Source of the DNA: Montifringilla adamsi
Taxonomy: Eukaryota; Chordata; Aves; Passeriformes; Passeridae
NCBI GenBank assembly: GCA_017590115.1
Contig: JAGGNK010012003.1
Coordinates: 3,983,041-4,047,040 of the forward strand
Reading direction: 5' to 3'
Length of the DNA: 64,000 nucleotides
Shown: piece by piece, positions 13,919 through 27,000 of the stretch
How the letters are laid out: the number at the start of each line of letters is the position of its first letter
Numbering within the stretch: position 1 is the first letter of the stretch
Made by a program: the position numbers and the translations under genes
The notes under the pieces: model-generated
Told to the model about the DNA's origin: nothing
Databases searched by the model: none
What the model saw: only the letters and a program-made list of their open reading frames with translations

Positions 13919-16900
13919 AGAATATATATTGAGTATTTAAGGAAACAGTCTTTGTCTTGGGAAAGAGGGTGGAAAACAAAGCCTTATGAATCAGCCAGCT
14001 AATAATTAAAAGCAACTAAATCCAGATCACTTTAAGCTGCACATGAGAATCTGAACTTCTCAGATGCTGAATTCCTCTGCCGACCAGAAAAGCCAGGGTC
14101 ACTTGCCCAGCTGGTCACTATTGTTCTGTCCAATAAAGTTCTGGCAGGAATGCATGTTTAACAAAATACAGAGATTAGGCATAGCAAAGAATGCAGCTCC
14201 CCCCTCAGTGTTTAGGTTAGCAGGGTTTGCCATGTTGAAATACTGAAGCTTAAGCATATCAGATTTTCTCTGTCCTGTACTGCTGGTGCCACTGACAGAC
14301 ACAAGCTGACAGCTCCGTTTTCAGGGGCACTGCCATTCTAGATCTAAGTTTATTAAAAGCTGCATTAAAAGTTCACCTCAAATCTGCAGTGACCACTAAT
14401 TAAATCAGTGTTTTCTTGGAGATGTAGAATCACGATTGAGAAAAGCTCTCTGTACATCCCCACATGCCAGAAACTTTTGAAGGGCAATTTAAATCAAGCA
14501 ATAGACTCAAGAGACCTGATTTTGAGAATCTTGCAACAAGGTAGCTCATTCTTTAAGTGTTTTAGGATAGCCTAAATTTCCAAAAGGAAACAGCACCAGT
14601 GACTAAATACAGCATCAGAATGGCAATGACCTTCCAAACATCTCCCATAGCCTGGTTCTGTCTAGCTCTCTTTCAAGAGCTCTTCAGCTCAATTTACAAG
14701 AGACAGCACAAGACTAGAGCAAGACACAAATGTCTCAAGAAAAGTCACACAGATGATCTGACAGAGACCATCAGAGATCTTGCAGGAGCACAGCTTTTAC
14801 TAAGCCAATATTGTGCACAAAGCAGCTCTGATATCTCAAATGGGCCAAGAATTTCTCAGCTCAAAGTAGAATTATATTAAATGGACAGATATTTGAGACT
14901 CCTAAGTAGATTTGCAATGGATATAGTCCTTGGAGAACTGCATACAAGAAGGTTATAAATAGCTTGGATTTACCTCAAAGTTAGTGGGTTATATTCAGAG
15001 ATACCAAGGATTCCTAAGTTCCCCCACAGGGGTACAGTAGCTCATGCTGGGTGAAGTTGTGGTTCATAGGTAGGAAGCATCAAAGATCCTGTTACCATGG
15101 CAGTCTCTTCTCTCTTTCTCCCTCCACAGAAAGCTGAAATATAAGTTTCTGTTGGAGGCACACAGTAAATCTGGAACAGGTACAGCTGAGATCCAGACCT
15201 GCTGACAGGCAGATCTAGGTGTTTCTTCCAGGACAGCCTTTTTGACTCATCCTGGTACAGCAAGAGAAACCTTTTTTTAGATGGTATTGCTTTCGCTGGC
15301 ACTGACAATGCAAACACCTCAACATTTGAACAGGATACAGTGATGAGACAAGCAGCCAGACAGCCAACACTGAGCAGGGTTGCAGAAACCAGACAGGTTC
15401 TGGGGAAGCACAAGACAGAATCAGGCAAGAAGAAAGCCAGGAAGCCAAGCAACTTAAGGCAGGCAAAACAGAAGTGGCATCAGATGAAAAAGTCTTTTTC
15501 TTTAGGGAAAACACAGGCAGAATCTCCCTCGGGTTGAAGCGTTAAATTCATGTGGGGAGAGCTGTCACCCATTGCTGCCTCAAACAAGGATTTGAAAAAG
15601 CTCCCTGTGCTCTGCTGTGTTTACAGCAATAATGAGAGCCTGGAGGAAGGGGTTAGAAACATCTGAGTTTAATAAGGGCTAAGCAGCACACAGCAAAAAA
15701 GAAATGTCTGCCCTTCCGTTCAGGGCTACCACACCCCAGCAAGCACCGCCACCGCGGGCCAACGGGAGCCCAGCGTGGAGACGTTATGTCATCCAGCCAC
15801 CAGCCCCTCTGCCCCTGCCCTTCCCCAGGAGCAGCAGCTCCAACCAAGCTGAGAGCTCCCAGCACCACACTCCTGAACAACTAAGCAAAGTCCTGGAAGG
15901 AAAAAGCAGATTTGATTGACCCCAGGCACAAATCAAGAAGGAGAAGTTTTTGTGTAGTGCCTTAACTGAGCAGCTCCATCTCACGAGGTCATCCCAACAG
16001 GGCAAAAGGAGTATTTAGCTCATTTAGCACCTATGCAGCTGCCTTTTCTTAGTCCTAAACAGGTCTATCATCCAACATGCACAGGGCAAGGGGCATCCTG
16101 TTCCCATTTCTCACACAGAAGACCAAGAACCTTAGTGCTCAAGTCCTGCAACCAAATTTGCTGTGCCCCCTTCCTCACAGTCCACCCCCAAAACTGTCCT
16201 TGCAAGAAACATGCATCTTTTATGAAACACCTTGTCCTATACTACCTTTATAAGGCACACTATCCACATCCTTGGTCTTTTTATTCCATTAAAAAGTGGA
16301 AATCAGGAACCAAGAGTGTTGTCCAACAAACACACCTCCTCTCCAGAGTGCACATACACACACAGAAGAGGTGGGGGGACATCCAGAAGAAACAAAACTG
16401 GACCTGTTCATAACTCTACAGACTCAGTCTAACTTGGTTACACAACCACATCCAGGGAATACTCCCCTGCCTCATGATTTCACTGCACTGGCATTTCTGA
16501 GATGCTCTGAGCAAACACATGCCTGTATGCAGCACAAATGCTGCAGAGAATATCACTTCCACCCAGTTCCTAGGGGCAGAAAAAGTGGAATTTATTAAAA
16601 AGACATCTGACTACATAACCTGATGTCAATATTGGACATGAATTGGTCCCTTCTATGTAGTGGTACCTCAGTTTAGCTTTAATGTTTTGACAGATGGTTT
16701 GTTTGCTCAGCACAAAGGCAGGTGGCTGGACAAGAACAGCCTTACTCAGCTCTGGGAGGATGGACAGGAGACACAAAGCAAACCACAGAGGCAAAGGGAA
16801 GAGTCCTAAATAAGAGAATCCCACAGATTGCAACTCTTCTCAGTTTCAAAATCAGCTACTATGATTTTGAGTGGCATATTCTCTTTCCCAGATAAACTAC

Positions 16901-16924
16901 ATCAATATGGAAGAGGAGACTGAC

Positions 16925-17252
16925 CTGTTCCAAACATGAAACACCGTGAAACTGCCTTCATCTTTTTCCTCAGAGGCATCCACTGTGTGGGCCTCTGGGT
17001 GAAAGCCATTTCTAGACAGATAGAAGAGGCTTCTTTCTTTGCCAGAAATATGATTGTCCAGCTTTAGAAGCAGAAAAGGAGTCTGAAATCTGAAATAGCT
17101 TCCTATTTGTTCTTCCTCCCCAAAAGATTCAGCTATTTTCAAACAGTGAGGCCTAAACATTACAGACAGTACTTCCATCCGAGCATACTCCTCACCTACA
17201 CATCTGTTCAATTCCAAGAGGAGGAAGCCATTGTCAAAAGCAGCCAAAGCAC
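16925..17252 (-). other. Candidate internal coding exon, unidentified
   Basis: Minus-strand open segment of 328 nt bounded by an acceptor (TTACATTATTTAG|GTGC, exon starting at 17252) and a donor (GGAACAG|GTCAGT, exon ending at 16925). It would encode about 109 residues beginning ALAAFDNGFLLLELNR and ending GSFTVFHVWNR, of balanced composition with alternating hydrophobic and charged stretches. I do not recognise a family. The acceptor has only a weak pyrimidine tract. It may be a chance open frame. Confidence 0.2.
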
Positions 17253-19282
17253 CTAAATAATGTAATAAATTATACATCAACAAACAACCATTTCTCCAAA
17301 CAAAAGGAGACAAGGAACAAAACCAACAAGGAATAGTATCACAGTTCCTACTCTTGTTGGTTTCTGCAGTACTAAGGACTCTAATTCAGATGAGTGCTAC
17401 ACTGTGCATATTTGCACTAAGCAAAAGATTTAGTATTACTCAGCTATATAAAAAGATGAAAAATTTAGGACAGTAACCAAATTAGTAGCATTTGCCTTTT
17501 TTCTAATTTGCAGCTATTATCCTCAACAGAATCCTTGTGATATCTAAGTTGGCACAGGCTGGCTGTATGCTCAAAGATTTAAAATAAACATTATGCCTCA
17601 GTGGAAATAAATTTAAGCACTGTCTAGATCTGCCTAATTAAAAGTGAGTCAAGAGCTTTGTGTATATTTCAGAAATGCAGTTGGACACTTTTTTTGTATT
17701 GTCCTACAGGAAAGGCATCTATGCTTTATAAATCAGTAAAATTTCCAGACATGCTGGAGGTCTGATGCAGGAAAGGGTCCATTACTCTGACCCAGAAGAC
17801 CTAAAGCACTCTATGCTTTCAGTTCTTAATTGTTATCTCAAAGTAATTCTTCATTTTTCCCCCTTTATCAAGACACAGCCCAACAAAACTAAGATGTAAG
17901 TAAATATTCTATGATCCCAGTGTCACAGAACCACTCCCCAAGCAAAGCTGTGACATTTCTAACCTGACCTATTTCAACCAGCACTTTAGCACCCTAACAA
18001 TTTCAACTTTGAGAAAACTAAAAAATAAGGATTATTGAAAGAAACGTTTGTTGATTTATCCAAGTGGAGCACAGGTTCACTGGCACCCATTGTTTTGCCT
18101 TTCTGCTCCCTTTGTTTTTTCCCCTTGAGCTGGTAAATGAAACCTACCTAAGGGGAAATTATTCACACAAGCAGCTGGAAAGGCAGGACAGTAGATTTTC
18201 TACAGGAGTACAATTTACTGCAGTAGCTACAATCACATCTGGTATTTCAAAGCCATTCCAGTGTCACCAGACCCTTAGCCTACCATTGGCTCCACTGCTA
18301 ATTGCATTGCAAACTTACAGCCCTGAATCCCACGAGCCAGATGAAGATCATATGGCTGCAGAGTCCAGGGAACAAACACCAGATAGTTCCAGGGTCTGGT
18401 GATGAGCTCAAGACCTTCTGACCTCTTGGTTACCTGGGCTGGGCACTTCAAAGCAGAATTAGAGCAGAGGACTCAGCGTGACACAAATCCCAGTTTGTTT
18501 GCTTGACATCCTCACAGTCCATAGCAAAACCAGGGACCTCAGGCAATGAGCAGACAATTAGGTGATGGAGAGAATGACTCAGAGAGCAAGATCCTGTCAC
18601 TAAAAGGAGAGAGAACCACATTTGGCCAATATGTATAGTTTTATATTCCGCACCCACTTAAGAGTCACGAGAGGTTCAGAATTTGAGGCTGAAATAAGGT
18701 TCAAATCATCTGTCTCTAGTGAAGAAAGAATTAATAAAAATCCATCAGGAAAACTCCAGATACACATTCTGAAAGCATTCTTACAGACTACGTAAATAGG
18801 GATACTTATTCATAGATGACCTTTTAATATTAAGAACAGGCTTTTATCACATAAAGAGACTCACAGTTACTTAAAAGAACTAAAACCTCACCTAAGAGGC
18901 TGGAGGTTGCTACATTTCAGTGCAGTTGTGCTGGGGAGGGTCATTTCCAGCCCAGCACAGATGTAGCTGTAGGGCCAGGCATAACACAGGCAGTTATTCT
19001 GGACAGAACACATCTACCTACAAGAGGTTCACACAGACATCTTGATCTTGAGAGCCAGACATCCAAGTGATCTGTTAGGAAACTGGTAGCCTCAAGGAAT
19101 AATTGACAACATATTTCAAGCACCAACACTTTGGGTTTCTCAGGGAAGCAAGACGAGCTGCAGTACTGGAAAGCTGATATCTGTTTAAGTATCATTCCCA
19201 CATCAAAGCAGCTCACAGAGCTTGTTTAACTATTCCATGTTTAACTATTTCCACTATTGCCATGGTGGAAACCATGGCAAAG

Positions 19283-19372
19283 TGATTTGCTCCCTGATAT
19301 GGAGTAAACCATTGGTAGAGGAGCAACTGGAACCCAGGTCTCACTCTCCTGGGCTGTGCTCTGAGTCACAAC
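19283..19372 (+). mobile_element. MIR/L3-like ancient repeat relic
   Basis: Contains GTGATTTGCTCCCTG and then GGAACCCAGGTCTCACTCTC followed by CTGGGCTGTGCTCTGAGTC, the same block order as the old amniote repeat at 25845-25985. The GAACCCAGGTCTC core is well preserved. Confidence 0.55.
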
Positions 19373-20321
19373 ATGAAATGGCTAAAGGCCACCTAGCCTT
19401 CCATGTCAAAGCCAAATATTGCACTTACAGCTATCAGATATTACTTTCCTCTCCACATTCATCCTCAAGAAACATCACTGCTATAGGAATCACTGGGAAT
19501 TACTGTGACCACATGTGCAATTACCAGCAGAATGTGGATAAGAGTACCTATTTGTACAGTCCTGTTATTTGTAACATCATGGCTCTAATGTTCATTAACA
19601 GGAAGACGTTTTTAGGCTGAAGAGTGTTTTGAAGAACTAACTGCCACAGCTGGACTTGCACCCACCCCAGAGGGCTTTTGTGATGGTACTGTAATGATCA
19701 CAGTGAAAAAGTTACCATCCTACTTTGCTTTTGGGTTCATGTTTTGGGATTTTCTATCAGCCACCTCCACTTCTCATCCAAAGAGGTTTCCAGTCTAAGC
19801 CCTGCATCTATTCTCAGAAGTTTCTGACTCCCACAATTAAGTTCACAAGGACTCAATGCATGACTAATTAGAAAGTACAGGGAAAATAGAATAAGGAGTT
19901 GGGAGAACACCAACCCCAAAGACAACTAACACAGAGGCAGCATTCCTTGACAACTGAGCTACTTCCAGCATGGGAACAAGCTTCCCTTAACTCAGTTAGC
20001 AAAGCTTCTCAGAGCTTGGAGGAAGATTTCTCCTTGGCAGGCAGCCCCTCCATTCTTATGCTTCCAGTAAGGCCCACTTCCCATTCATTGCCTTAACACA
20101 GCAGCAAGTTCAAAATGCATGCACTGAATGGGAATTTCAAGCTAAATTGTGAGGCTGTTGCAGTCCATACAATGCCAACAGACACTGCTGCCTGGATTTC
20201 AGTCACTGGCACTTGCACATCAGAAGTTCAATTCAAGCATGTGCAAAGATAGACTGCAAGTGGTCTAATAACCAAGACCTGTAAACTGAAGCCAACCAGA
20301 AGCTAGAATATTCATTAAAAT

Positions 20322-20341
20322 AAAAAAAAAAAGGGGGGGGG
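20322..20341 (+). repeat. A11G9 homopolymer junction
   Basis: Eleven A followed directly by nine G. The tract is polypurine on one strand and likely error-prone in assembly. Confidence 0.9.
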
Positions 20342-22903
20342 AAACAAAGAATACATCATTCCTCCAGAACAAGTACTCCATGGCTTCACTTTGAAGACTG
20401 TGAATAACAGTAATTTTCCCTCCAAATTTCCCTTCACCACCACCCCAAGGTTTTTACAGTGCTCAGGACCTTATTTTTCTGGCAGGAAAGGAAACATGGT
20501 CAGCAGTCCTCAGAGCCTCAGGAGCCCATCTCTGAGCCAGCCTGCAATCTAGACACCAAGGGCTGTATCAACACAAAGGACTCCAGAAACTTCTCCCCTT
20601 GAAGAAATATAACTCTTATGACAAGTTAATTTTTAGAAAATTGATAGCAGATTGCCAAACAGCTCAATCACTTGTTGATCAAAGACAGGAAAAGACAACT
20701 GCAGAAACATGGTGTGTCCTGTATCAAGGAAAGCTGTCCACTGTACAGTATTCCATCAGTATGTGCTGCAATGTACCAACACCTGGAGCTGCAGCAGGAA
20801 CTTTCAAGGCTCTGTCCCTGCTTATTTTTGATTCAGAAAAGTGCCAGAAGACACTGGACAAATCACACACCCGGAAGGCTGAAGAAGAGAAAGTGGGAAT
20901 GGCCATATAGTGCCATTAATAGCAATCACCTTCCTATCACCTTGTCTCCTCCACAGACTCTCCAAAGCAGAGGCCAGAAAGCTTCATTGTGATGGAGCTG
21001 CTGTTGCTTCGCATAATTCAGGTGCTACCAAGATTCCCTGCTTCAAAGGCAAAAGGAACACTGAACAACATAAAAACCCATCTATACCAGTCTGATTCAG
21101 TCCTTGAAAAATGGCTTTGCACCCCTACAGATCAATGTCAAACTCAGAGTAAAAAGCCTCTCTCCTATCATGGACCATATTAAACCCAGAAAAGTCCAGC
21201 TATCCCAACCTGAAGCTGCACCCAGCAGGAGACTTCCCTCAAAAGTCCAACACTGCGGCTGGGGAAAGTTTTCCCACACAGATTTTCCCATCAGAAAGTG
21301 AAGCTGTTAGACATTTGCCAACAACAAAACTTCACCACTCAAAGGGAAATTAAAACATACAAAGATTGCTTCAACGTGTGATATTTGACTGAGCACTTGA
21401 ATTTTTCTTTCACAACATTCACTGGTGATTTTTTCGTCCCTTCTGTTTTTTACTTCCCCCTCTGTATTAAACTAGAATGGGAGATTCTCCCAGGGCAAAG
21501 TTCCATCGGACATAAAAAATAAATCTAAAAAAAATCTACCAGCTTTCTCCAACATCATTTTTTAAATCAGGTTTATGTGGTTTTACACAACACTTTATAG
21601 ACTTGGAGAGAGACACATTCCCCTGACAAAGCATCAGCTATCCAAACCATTGAGGCATGGGAAAGCTGTGCAAACTGGGGAAGGTCTTTGGTGAGCGGAG
21701 TCCACACTCATGTAAGTGTGGTAGCTCTGAACAAAGATCTGCAGGCTAATAGATATGTAAGACAAATGACATGTGGTTCTCATTGCAGCTCATGCTTTGG
21801 GAAGGGGGTACCTTGGAAGAGATCCAGCTGGGATAGGTTTATCCCATTACTCTCCTATAATTTTCTGCCGTTTCAAACCCTTTGACAGTTGCTGTAGTTT
21901 AACATCACACCCCCTGCAGCCCCAGGGCTGTCTGACAGCGCAGCGGACAAAGCCACCTCCCCCCGGGGGAATTCCGCACCATATGCGAGCCCCGTGCAAG
22001 GCACCGGGCTGGTGCCGCCCCTGCACCTCCGGCACGGAAATCCACGGAGCCCGTGCCTTTTCCCAAACCCCAGCCCAAGTAAGCCGTGCTAACAGAAGCC
22101 CTCCTCCACAGCAGCACAACTCACGCAGACTAGGTATTAGCAAGGGAGGAGGAAAAGAGGTAGAGACAGGATGGACGAGCCCTGAATATTAAATCTCAAG
22201 TCCCTACTTAAGGGAATGACAGGGGGGGAAAAAGAAAAAAGTGAAATTCAAGAACAACTGGAATCAGGTTAAGCCACTCTCTTGCTTTATACAGTGCAGC
22301 TCATTCATCTGAACAGCTGTTTCACCTCTAGAGAAATACCCAGAGAAAACAGAGGGGAGGGGGAGAAGCCTAAATTGTTTGCTCTACTGAAGCAGTAAGA
22401 TACAGTAAATCAAACCTGATTTATATTAAGTTTGTAAGAAATTGGGTTGGGGTGGGGGGAGAGGAGAAAAGTGGGAGGTTTGGTTTTAAGCAGCTACTTG
22501 GAAGTTACAGCTCTTGAAGAAAGATCTGTAATTAAGGGCTTTCCTTTGTTGAGCTGAACAAGTTTCTCCTCGCAGCCGAGGGCTATAACAGTTCCCTCTG
22601 CCGGCATCCCCGGTGTCCCGGCTCAGGAGGTTTTCCTGCTCCGGCTGCGCACTGCGCAGGGACGCGCAGCCCGGCAGAGCCCCTTCCTCTCCCCGACGGG
22701 CTGGGCGCAGCAGGGGGAGACTCTGCGGGTGTCATTTACCCAAGCTCAGCTCCTCGATCCCCAGCCGCTCCCTGCCCCAGGAGGCGGACACTGCTGCGGG
22801 CAGGTAGGGAGCGTCCCGCACCCCGCTGAGGATGCGGGCAGCCCAGCCCGGGTCGCCGAGGGGCACAGCCCAGCACGGCCCGGCACCCTCCGGGGCACCG
22901 CTG

Positions 22904-22954
22904 CCCGCGGCTTTGCCGTGCCCGCGGCTTTGCCGTGCCCGCGGCTTTGCCGCG
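22904..22954 (+). repeat. 17-bp tandem repeat, three copies
   Basis: CCCGCGGCTTTGCCGTG at 22904-22920 and 22921-22937, then a copy with one substitution at 22938-22954, within the CpG island. Confidence 0.97.
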
Positions 22955-23024
22955 CCCGTTTGTCGCCCGGAGCCACCGGCGGGGCGCAGCCTCCTCGCCC
23001 GGAGGCGGACCCGCTCTTACTCAC

Positions 23025-23260
23025 CGACGACTGGCGAAGCCGCTGCCCGGCGAGCCGGAGCTCTGCTCTGGGTAGTTGTGCTGCAGGGTTGATGCTGGGA
23101 ATTGATAGAGGAAGCCGGTGCCCAGCGCGCATCCGTGCAGGCAGCAGCACCAGGATAAGAAAAGAGCGAGCTGCATTTTTGCAAGAACGGGGTTTTCCTA
23201 CCGCCTCCCCTTTCCCTCTTACACTGCACGGCAGGCGCAGGGCCACACCGTGCTCCACCG
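23025..23260 (-). other. Candidate first exon (likely 5' UTR), minus strand
   Basis: The 3' boundary is the donor TCG|GTGAGTAAG, with the exon ending at 23025. The upstream limit is arbitrary because no start site can be placed. No convincing signal peptide or known protein start is seen, so it is best read as noncoding. It would splice toward lower coordinates. Confidence 0.3.
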
Positions 23261-23975
23261 GCCGGGGTCACGGCGGGATCCCGCGGCACGGAGGAGCCCC
23301 GGGAGCGGGGAGCAGGGGGCAGGGGTGCCGGGCACAGGGGATGGCTGCTCCGGCTGCCAAAGGGAAGCCCCGACCCTCGGCAAGCCGAGCCCCGGCGGCT
23401 GCGGCTGCTGCCCGCGCAGGGGGTCCGGGGCCAGCGCGGCTCGATGCTCCCAGGGCGCACACTCAGCCCCGGATGCCTTTTCAAATTTGGCGAGGTTGGC
23501 CCGACTCCGTCAAAGGGGGCGTGGGGCTTCGGCGTTAACCCTTGCCAGGCCTCGCGGCAGACCCCGCTGCGGAGGGGTTCCGTCGGGGCAGGCGACGGCC
23601 CGGGCCAGGCGAGCCGCGCTGCCGCAGGACACGGAACCCGCGGGGCTGCGCCTTGCCCTGGGCACTGCCGGCAGCGCCCCGCGGGCAGGGAGCGCCCGGG
23701 GAGCCCCAATCCCCACCCCAACCCAGGCATCACCCACACACAGCAGAAGTCCATGTGTCTCCCCAATAAACCGAGGGCCAGGTAGAAGGGAACTCACTGC
23801 TCAGCAGTGCAGCCCAAATATCCCAAAGCTGGTGCCTGCTGCCACGTTCACAGATAACTTCTGCTGCGGAAGTTACACAACTAAAATAGGAAATAAATAA
23901 TTTTAAGACATTTCACTCACACAGTAAGCAGTGAGAAAGTGATCTCTGCTTTCACCATGTGCATCCTGCTCATTC

Positions 23976-24086
23976 TGGCGTCACTCAGATGGGGACATGG
24001 GTTAGTGGTGAACATGACAGTGTGAGGTTGACTGTTGGACTCAATGACCTTAGAAATCTTTTCCAACCTTCATGATTCTATGATTC
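23976..24086 (+). mobile_element. CR1 LINE, short 3' terminal fragment
   Basis: The + strand ends in GTTGGACTCAATGACCTTAG, AAATCTTTTCCAACC and the terminal octamer-like repeat ATGATTCTATGATTC, the characteristic CR1 3' terminus. Only about 110 bp remain. It lies just outside the CpG island at 22.6-23.8 kb. Confidence 0.9.
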
Positions 24087-27000
24087 ACACACCAGCACTC
24101 CCTTTGCCACCACTTCCCACAGACCCCCTTGGTTTATCACCCAGGATGGCCCTGAACTTGAAGAGGCAGGAGGAACATTTTTGCAGTTGTAGAAGGATGT
24201 GGATGTTTCACAGCAGTAACACCCCAAGAAGGAAGGCAGCAGCAAGGCTCCCCCTCAGTACAGCAGCTGAATCTGTGTTTAAAACCCTTGTACATCCCCA
24301 TTTGGCAACAGTGTCATGACCCCTTTTGCTGATTCCGTGTCCCCTTCCCAGCTCCAAAGGAACCTGGGCTGCTGCAGCTCACTGATTAGGCAAGCAACTT
24401 CTCTGCACCGAACACCTCAAGAAGGGATTTAATTTTAAAGATGACACAACTGTCTTTCTAAATTTTTTACCCTCAGATCCTGCAAGCTCTCAACACCCCC
24501 TCTGCACCTTCACTGTTTGTGCAGTCAGCCAAAGACAGCCCTGATGTACCACTGAAAGCAGGTCTCTTCCTGGGATATTCTAGGGGCCCAGGGCCTCCCC
24601 GTTGGGTTCTGCAAAGGCAGAGACCCTCTTCCCTCAAGGACAATACAATCCCTGCAAGATGCTGCAGCTGAAAAAATGTTCCCTACAAAACACTGGGAAA
24701 ATCCACTATCTTGTATCTGGCATTTGCCCCCAGCCACAGGTGAGCAGCTACCCCTTCCCCCACGGTGCCCACCTCCAGAGCCTGCACACAGAGATAAATA
24801 GCCCCTGGCTGGAGCCTGTAACCAGACAAGTTTAGACTGCAAATGAGGCACCAGGTTTTTAAACAGCCACTGTCATTAATCACTGAAGCAAATCACACAA
24901 GGAGGCAGAGATGCAGTTTGCTCTGCAGCTCAGCACAGCCTCCCCAGGCTGCCCCAGACCAGAGCTGGGGCAGGCAGTGCACCAGCACTCTCTGAGCCCA
25001 AAGGGACCTAAAACTTCTGTTCCAGCAACACTGGATGCCAAGCCCACTCAGAAACAGACACTATATATTTACAAAAGCCCTCAGTGCCTGAAGCTGGGAT
25101 ATAACAGGGCCCTCTATCCCCACACCTGCAGCCTGAGCATTCTTCCCTCTGTATTTCCCTCACCTCCAGCAAGGGGAACTTTTTCCCTTCCCTTCTCTCA
25201 CCCCCAAGAAAGCACACAGCTCTCAGAAAGTCACCCTAGGATCTTCAGCCTTTCAGACATGCCGTTCAGAGTCAGTCCTCACGAAACCTCTGCTCAGCCT
25301 GACAGGGCAACAAAAGAAGTAAGTTCCTCCCTGCTCTTCCCTCTAAGCTGGACTACAGACCACTCCAAATTCAACCTTCACCTAGGACAGGAGGCAGGAA
25401 CAGCAAAAACTGAGCAGTTCTCTAAGACCCCCCTTCTCCTCAACCTGGGTACTCATCCTCAGCTCTGTGTGCACAAAGTGGGTGCAGCTGGACCTCCACC
25501 CCAGCAGTTCCTTGCATACCAGACTGAATGTTAAGGGCAGGGTTCAGGGTTTTGTCCCAATCACACCTCTCTCTCCTGACAGGCTCAGATAGATCATTTA
25601 TCAATATTTAACAATACTGAACAGCACCAGTGGCTTTCTGACCCATTCTCCTGGGTTAGATCCTCCAGAAGCTCTTCGTAGTCTTCAAGTCTTAACTTTC
25701 CAAAAGCATTTCATTTTCGACTGCATGGAAAATTTGCTGCTTCAGCCTTCACTGATTTTGCAAGACCCTAGGAGATATTAAACACAGGTGATTAGACAAG
25801 ACATGATTCTGGCAAATTGTTACAGACATCTGCAGGAAGCAAATGGTCTTCCTATTTCATGAACTGAGAGAGTGGAGACCAGAGGTCAAATGACTTTGCT
25901 CAAGACTGGAAAGAGCTAAAGGCAGAGCCAGAAACAGAGCTCAGATCTCCAGACTCCCATTACTTCTGCCGTGTCCCTAACACACACTTGCTTCTATTCT
26001 GTATGGCTGATTTAAAATGAAAATGAAGAATTGACTTCCAAGCTGTTTCTGGAAAGAGAGAAGAAAGGGTGATATTGTCTACTGTAAGGGGAGAATTAAA
26101 GATGACATTTCATTTTAGTCCTTTGGATATGCGTAATATAATCAAACACAATAGCAGTAATAAATGAATATTTTTTCTCCCCACGGTGCTTACGAGTGCA
26201 ACATATTCTAACAATTTCTCAAAACTATGTTGATAAATTGGAAACACAGTGATGGAGGTAACAAAGACAGCCAACAAAAACATAATCCCTTCAATTTATC
26301 AGAGGGACTGGCTTTGAGAAGAAAACCCTTGAAATCTGAACAGTCCTGTTCTTATAAACCAAACATAATATATTTAAAATAGAAAGCTACACTTTTTATG
26401 CCTGTTAATTAAAGATTTGCCCAGGCAAGCAGGGCTAAATAAATTATTTGGATGCGTTTCACCAATTCAGTTCAAGATGGAAGGGGCAGATGCACACAGG
26501 AAAGCCACAATGCAGAGCAGCACTGGGGGAAATAAGTAAAGAGGTAAGGGGCAGGTTTTCATTTAGCAGCCCTGTGAACTCTGCTGTCATAAAGAAGAAA
26601 TCCTTGGAGGACTGTCCTCCTGCACTCTGCTCACCTGCTATGCAAATGCCAGCCTTACACTGTCATGTTAGAAGGATAATCCATTGAACATACATCATGT
26701 GGGCACATGGACTGTGTTTCAGCTTCCCAGCCCACTAAGTAAACCTGAACCTTAAAACATCAGAAATTGTTCTGAGAAAATATCTATAATTTCTTTAACC
26801 ATGCACACCCTGCATGCAAGCCAACCAATAAATGAAGTGGTGGAAAATAGAGACAATAAATGTAATAATCAACATTTAGTCTGATTTTTGTTCAGTTGAA
26901 AGGGAAAAACTGGAATGATACAGCAAAAGAGGTATCTGTGGCACAAAAAGGTAGAAAAGCACTGTTGTATCTGTAAGCAGACTGCAGCTCCACAACAGAA

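Larger units (their letters stand above)
2206..16924. other. Gene-poor noncoding stretch
   Basis: No exon with convincing splice sites or known protein. It holds the CATC and AAAAC simple repeats, the 12.3-kb hairpin and one MIR/L3-like relic. The rest appears unique. Confidence 0.55.
17253..22559. other. Noncoding stretch
   Basis: Contains one MIR/L3-like relic, the A11G9 tract, and purine-rich runs near 22220 and 22450. No gene is recognised. Confidence 0.55.
22560..23780. promoter_or_regulatory. CpG island, probable promoter of an unidentified gene
   Basis: GC-rich, CpG-dense stretch of about 1.2 kb in an AT-rich neighbourhood. A strong donor on the minus strand (TCG|GTGAGTAAG, intron starting at 23024) and a weaker one on the + strand (GGCAG|GTAGGG, intron starting at 22804) suggest transcription starts, perhaps bidirectional. 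Frames of up to 269 codons cross the island but look like GC-rich chance frames. Gene identity is not visible. In mammals COL26A1 lies head-to-head with IFT22, so a minus-strand gene here could be its orthologue, but no EMI or collagen sequence is seen. Confidence 0.65.

Noticed and set aside
22560..23780. Naming the left CpG island COL26A1
   Set aside because: Only synteny recalled from mammals supports it; no EMI, collagen or signal-peptide sequence is visible in the window.
22729..23900. Several frames of 113-269 codons in the CpG island on both strands
   Set aside because: GC-rich sequence lacks stops by chance; overlapping frames are all Pro/Ala/Arg/Gly-rich and none resembles a known protein.
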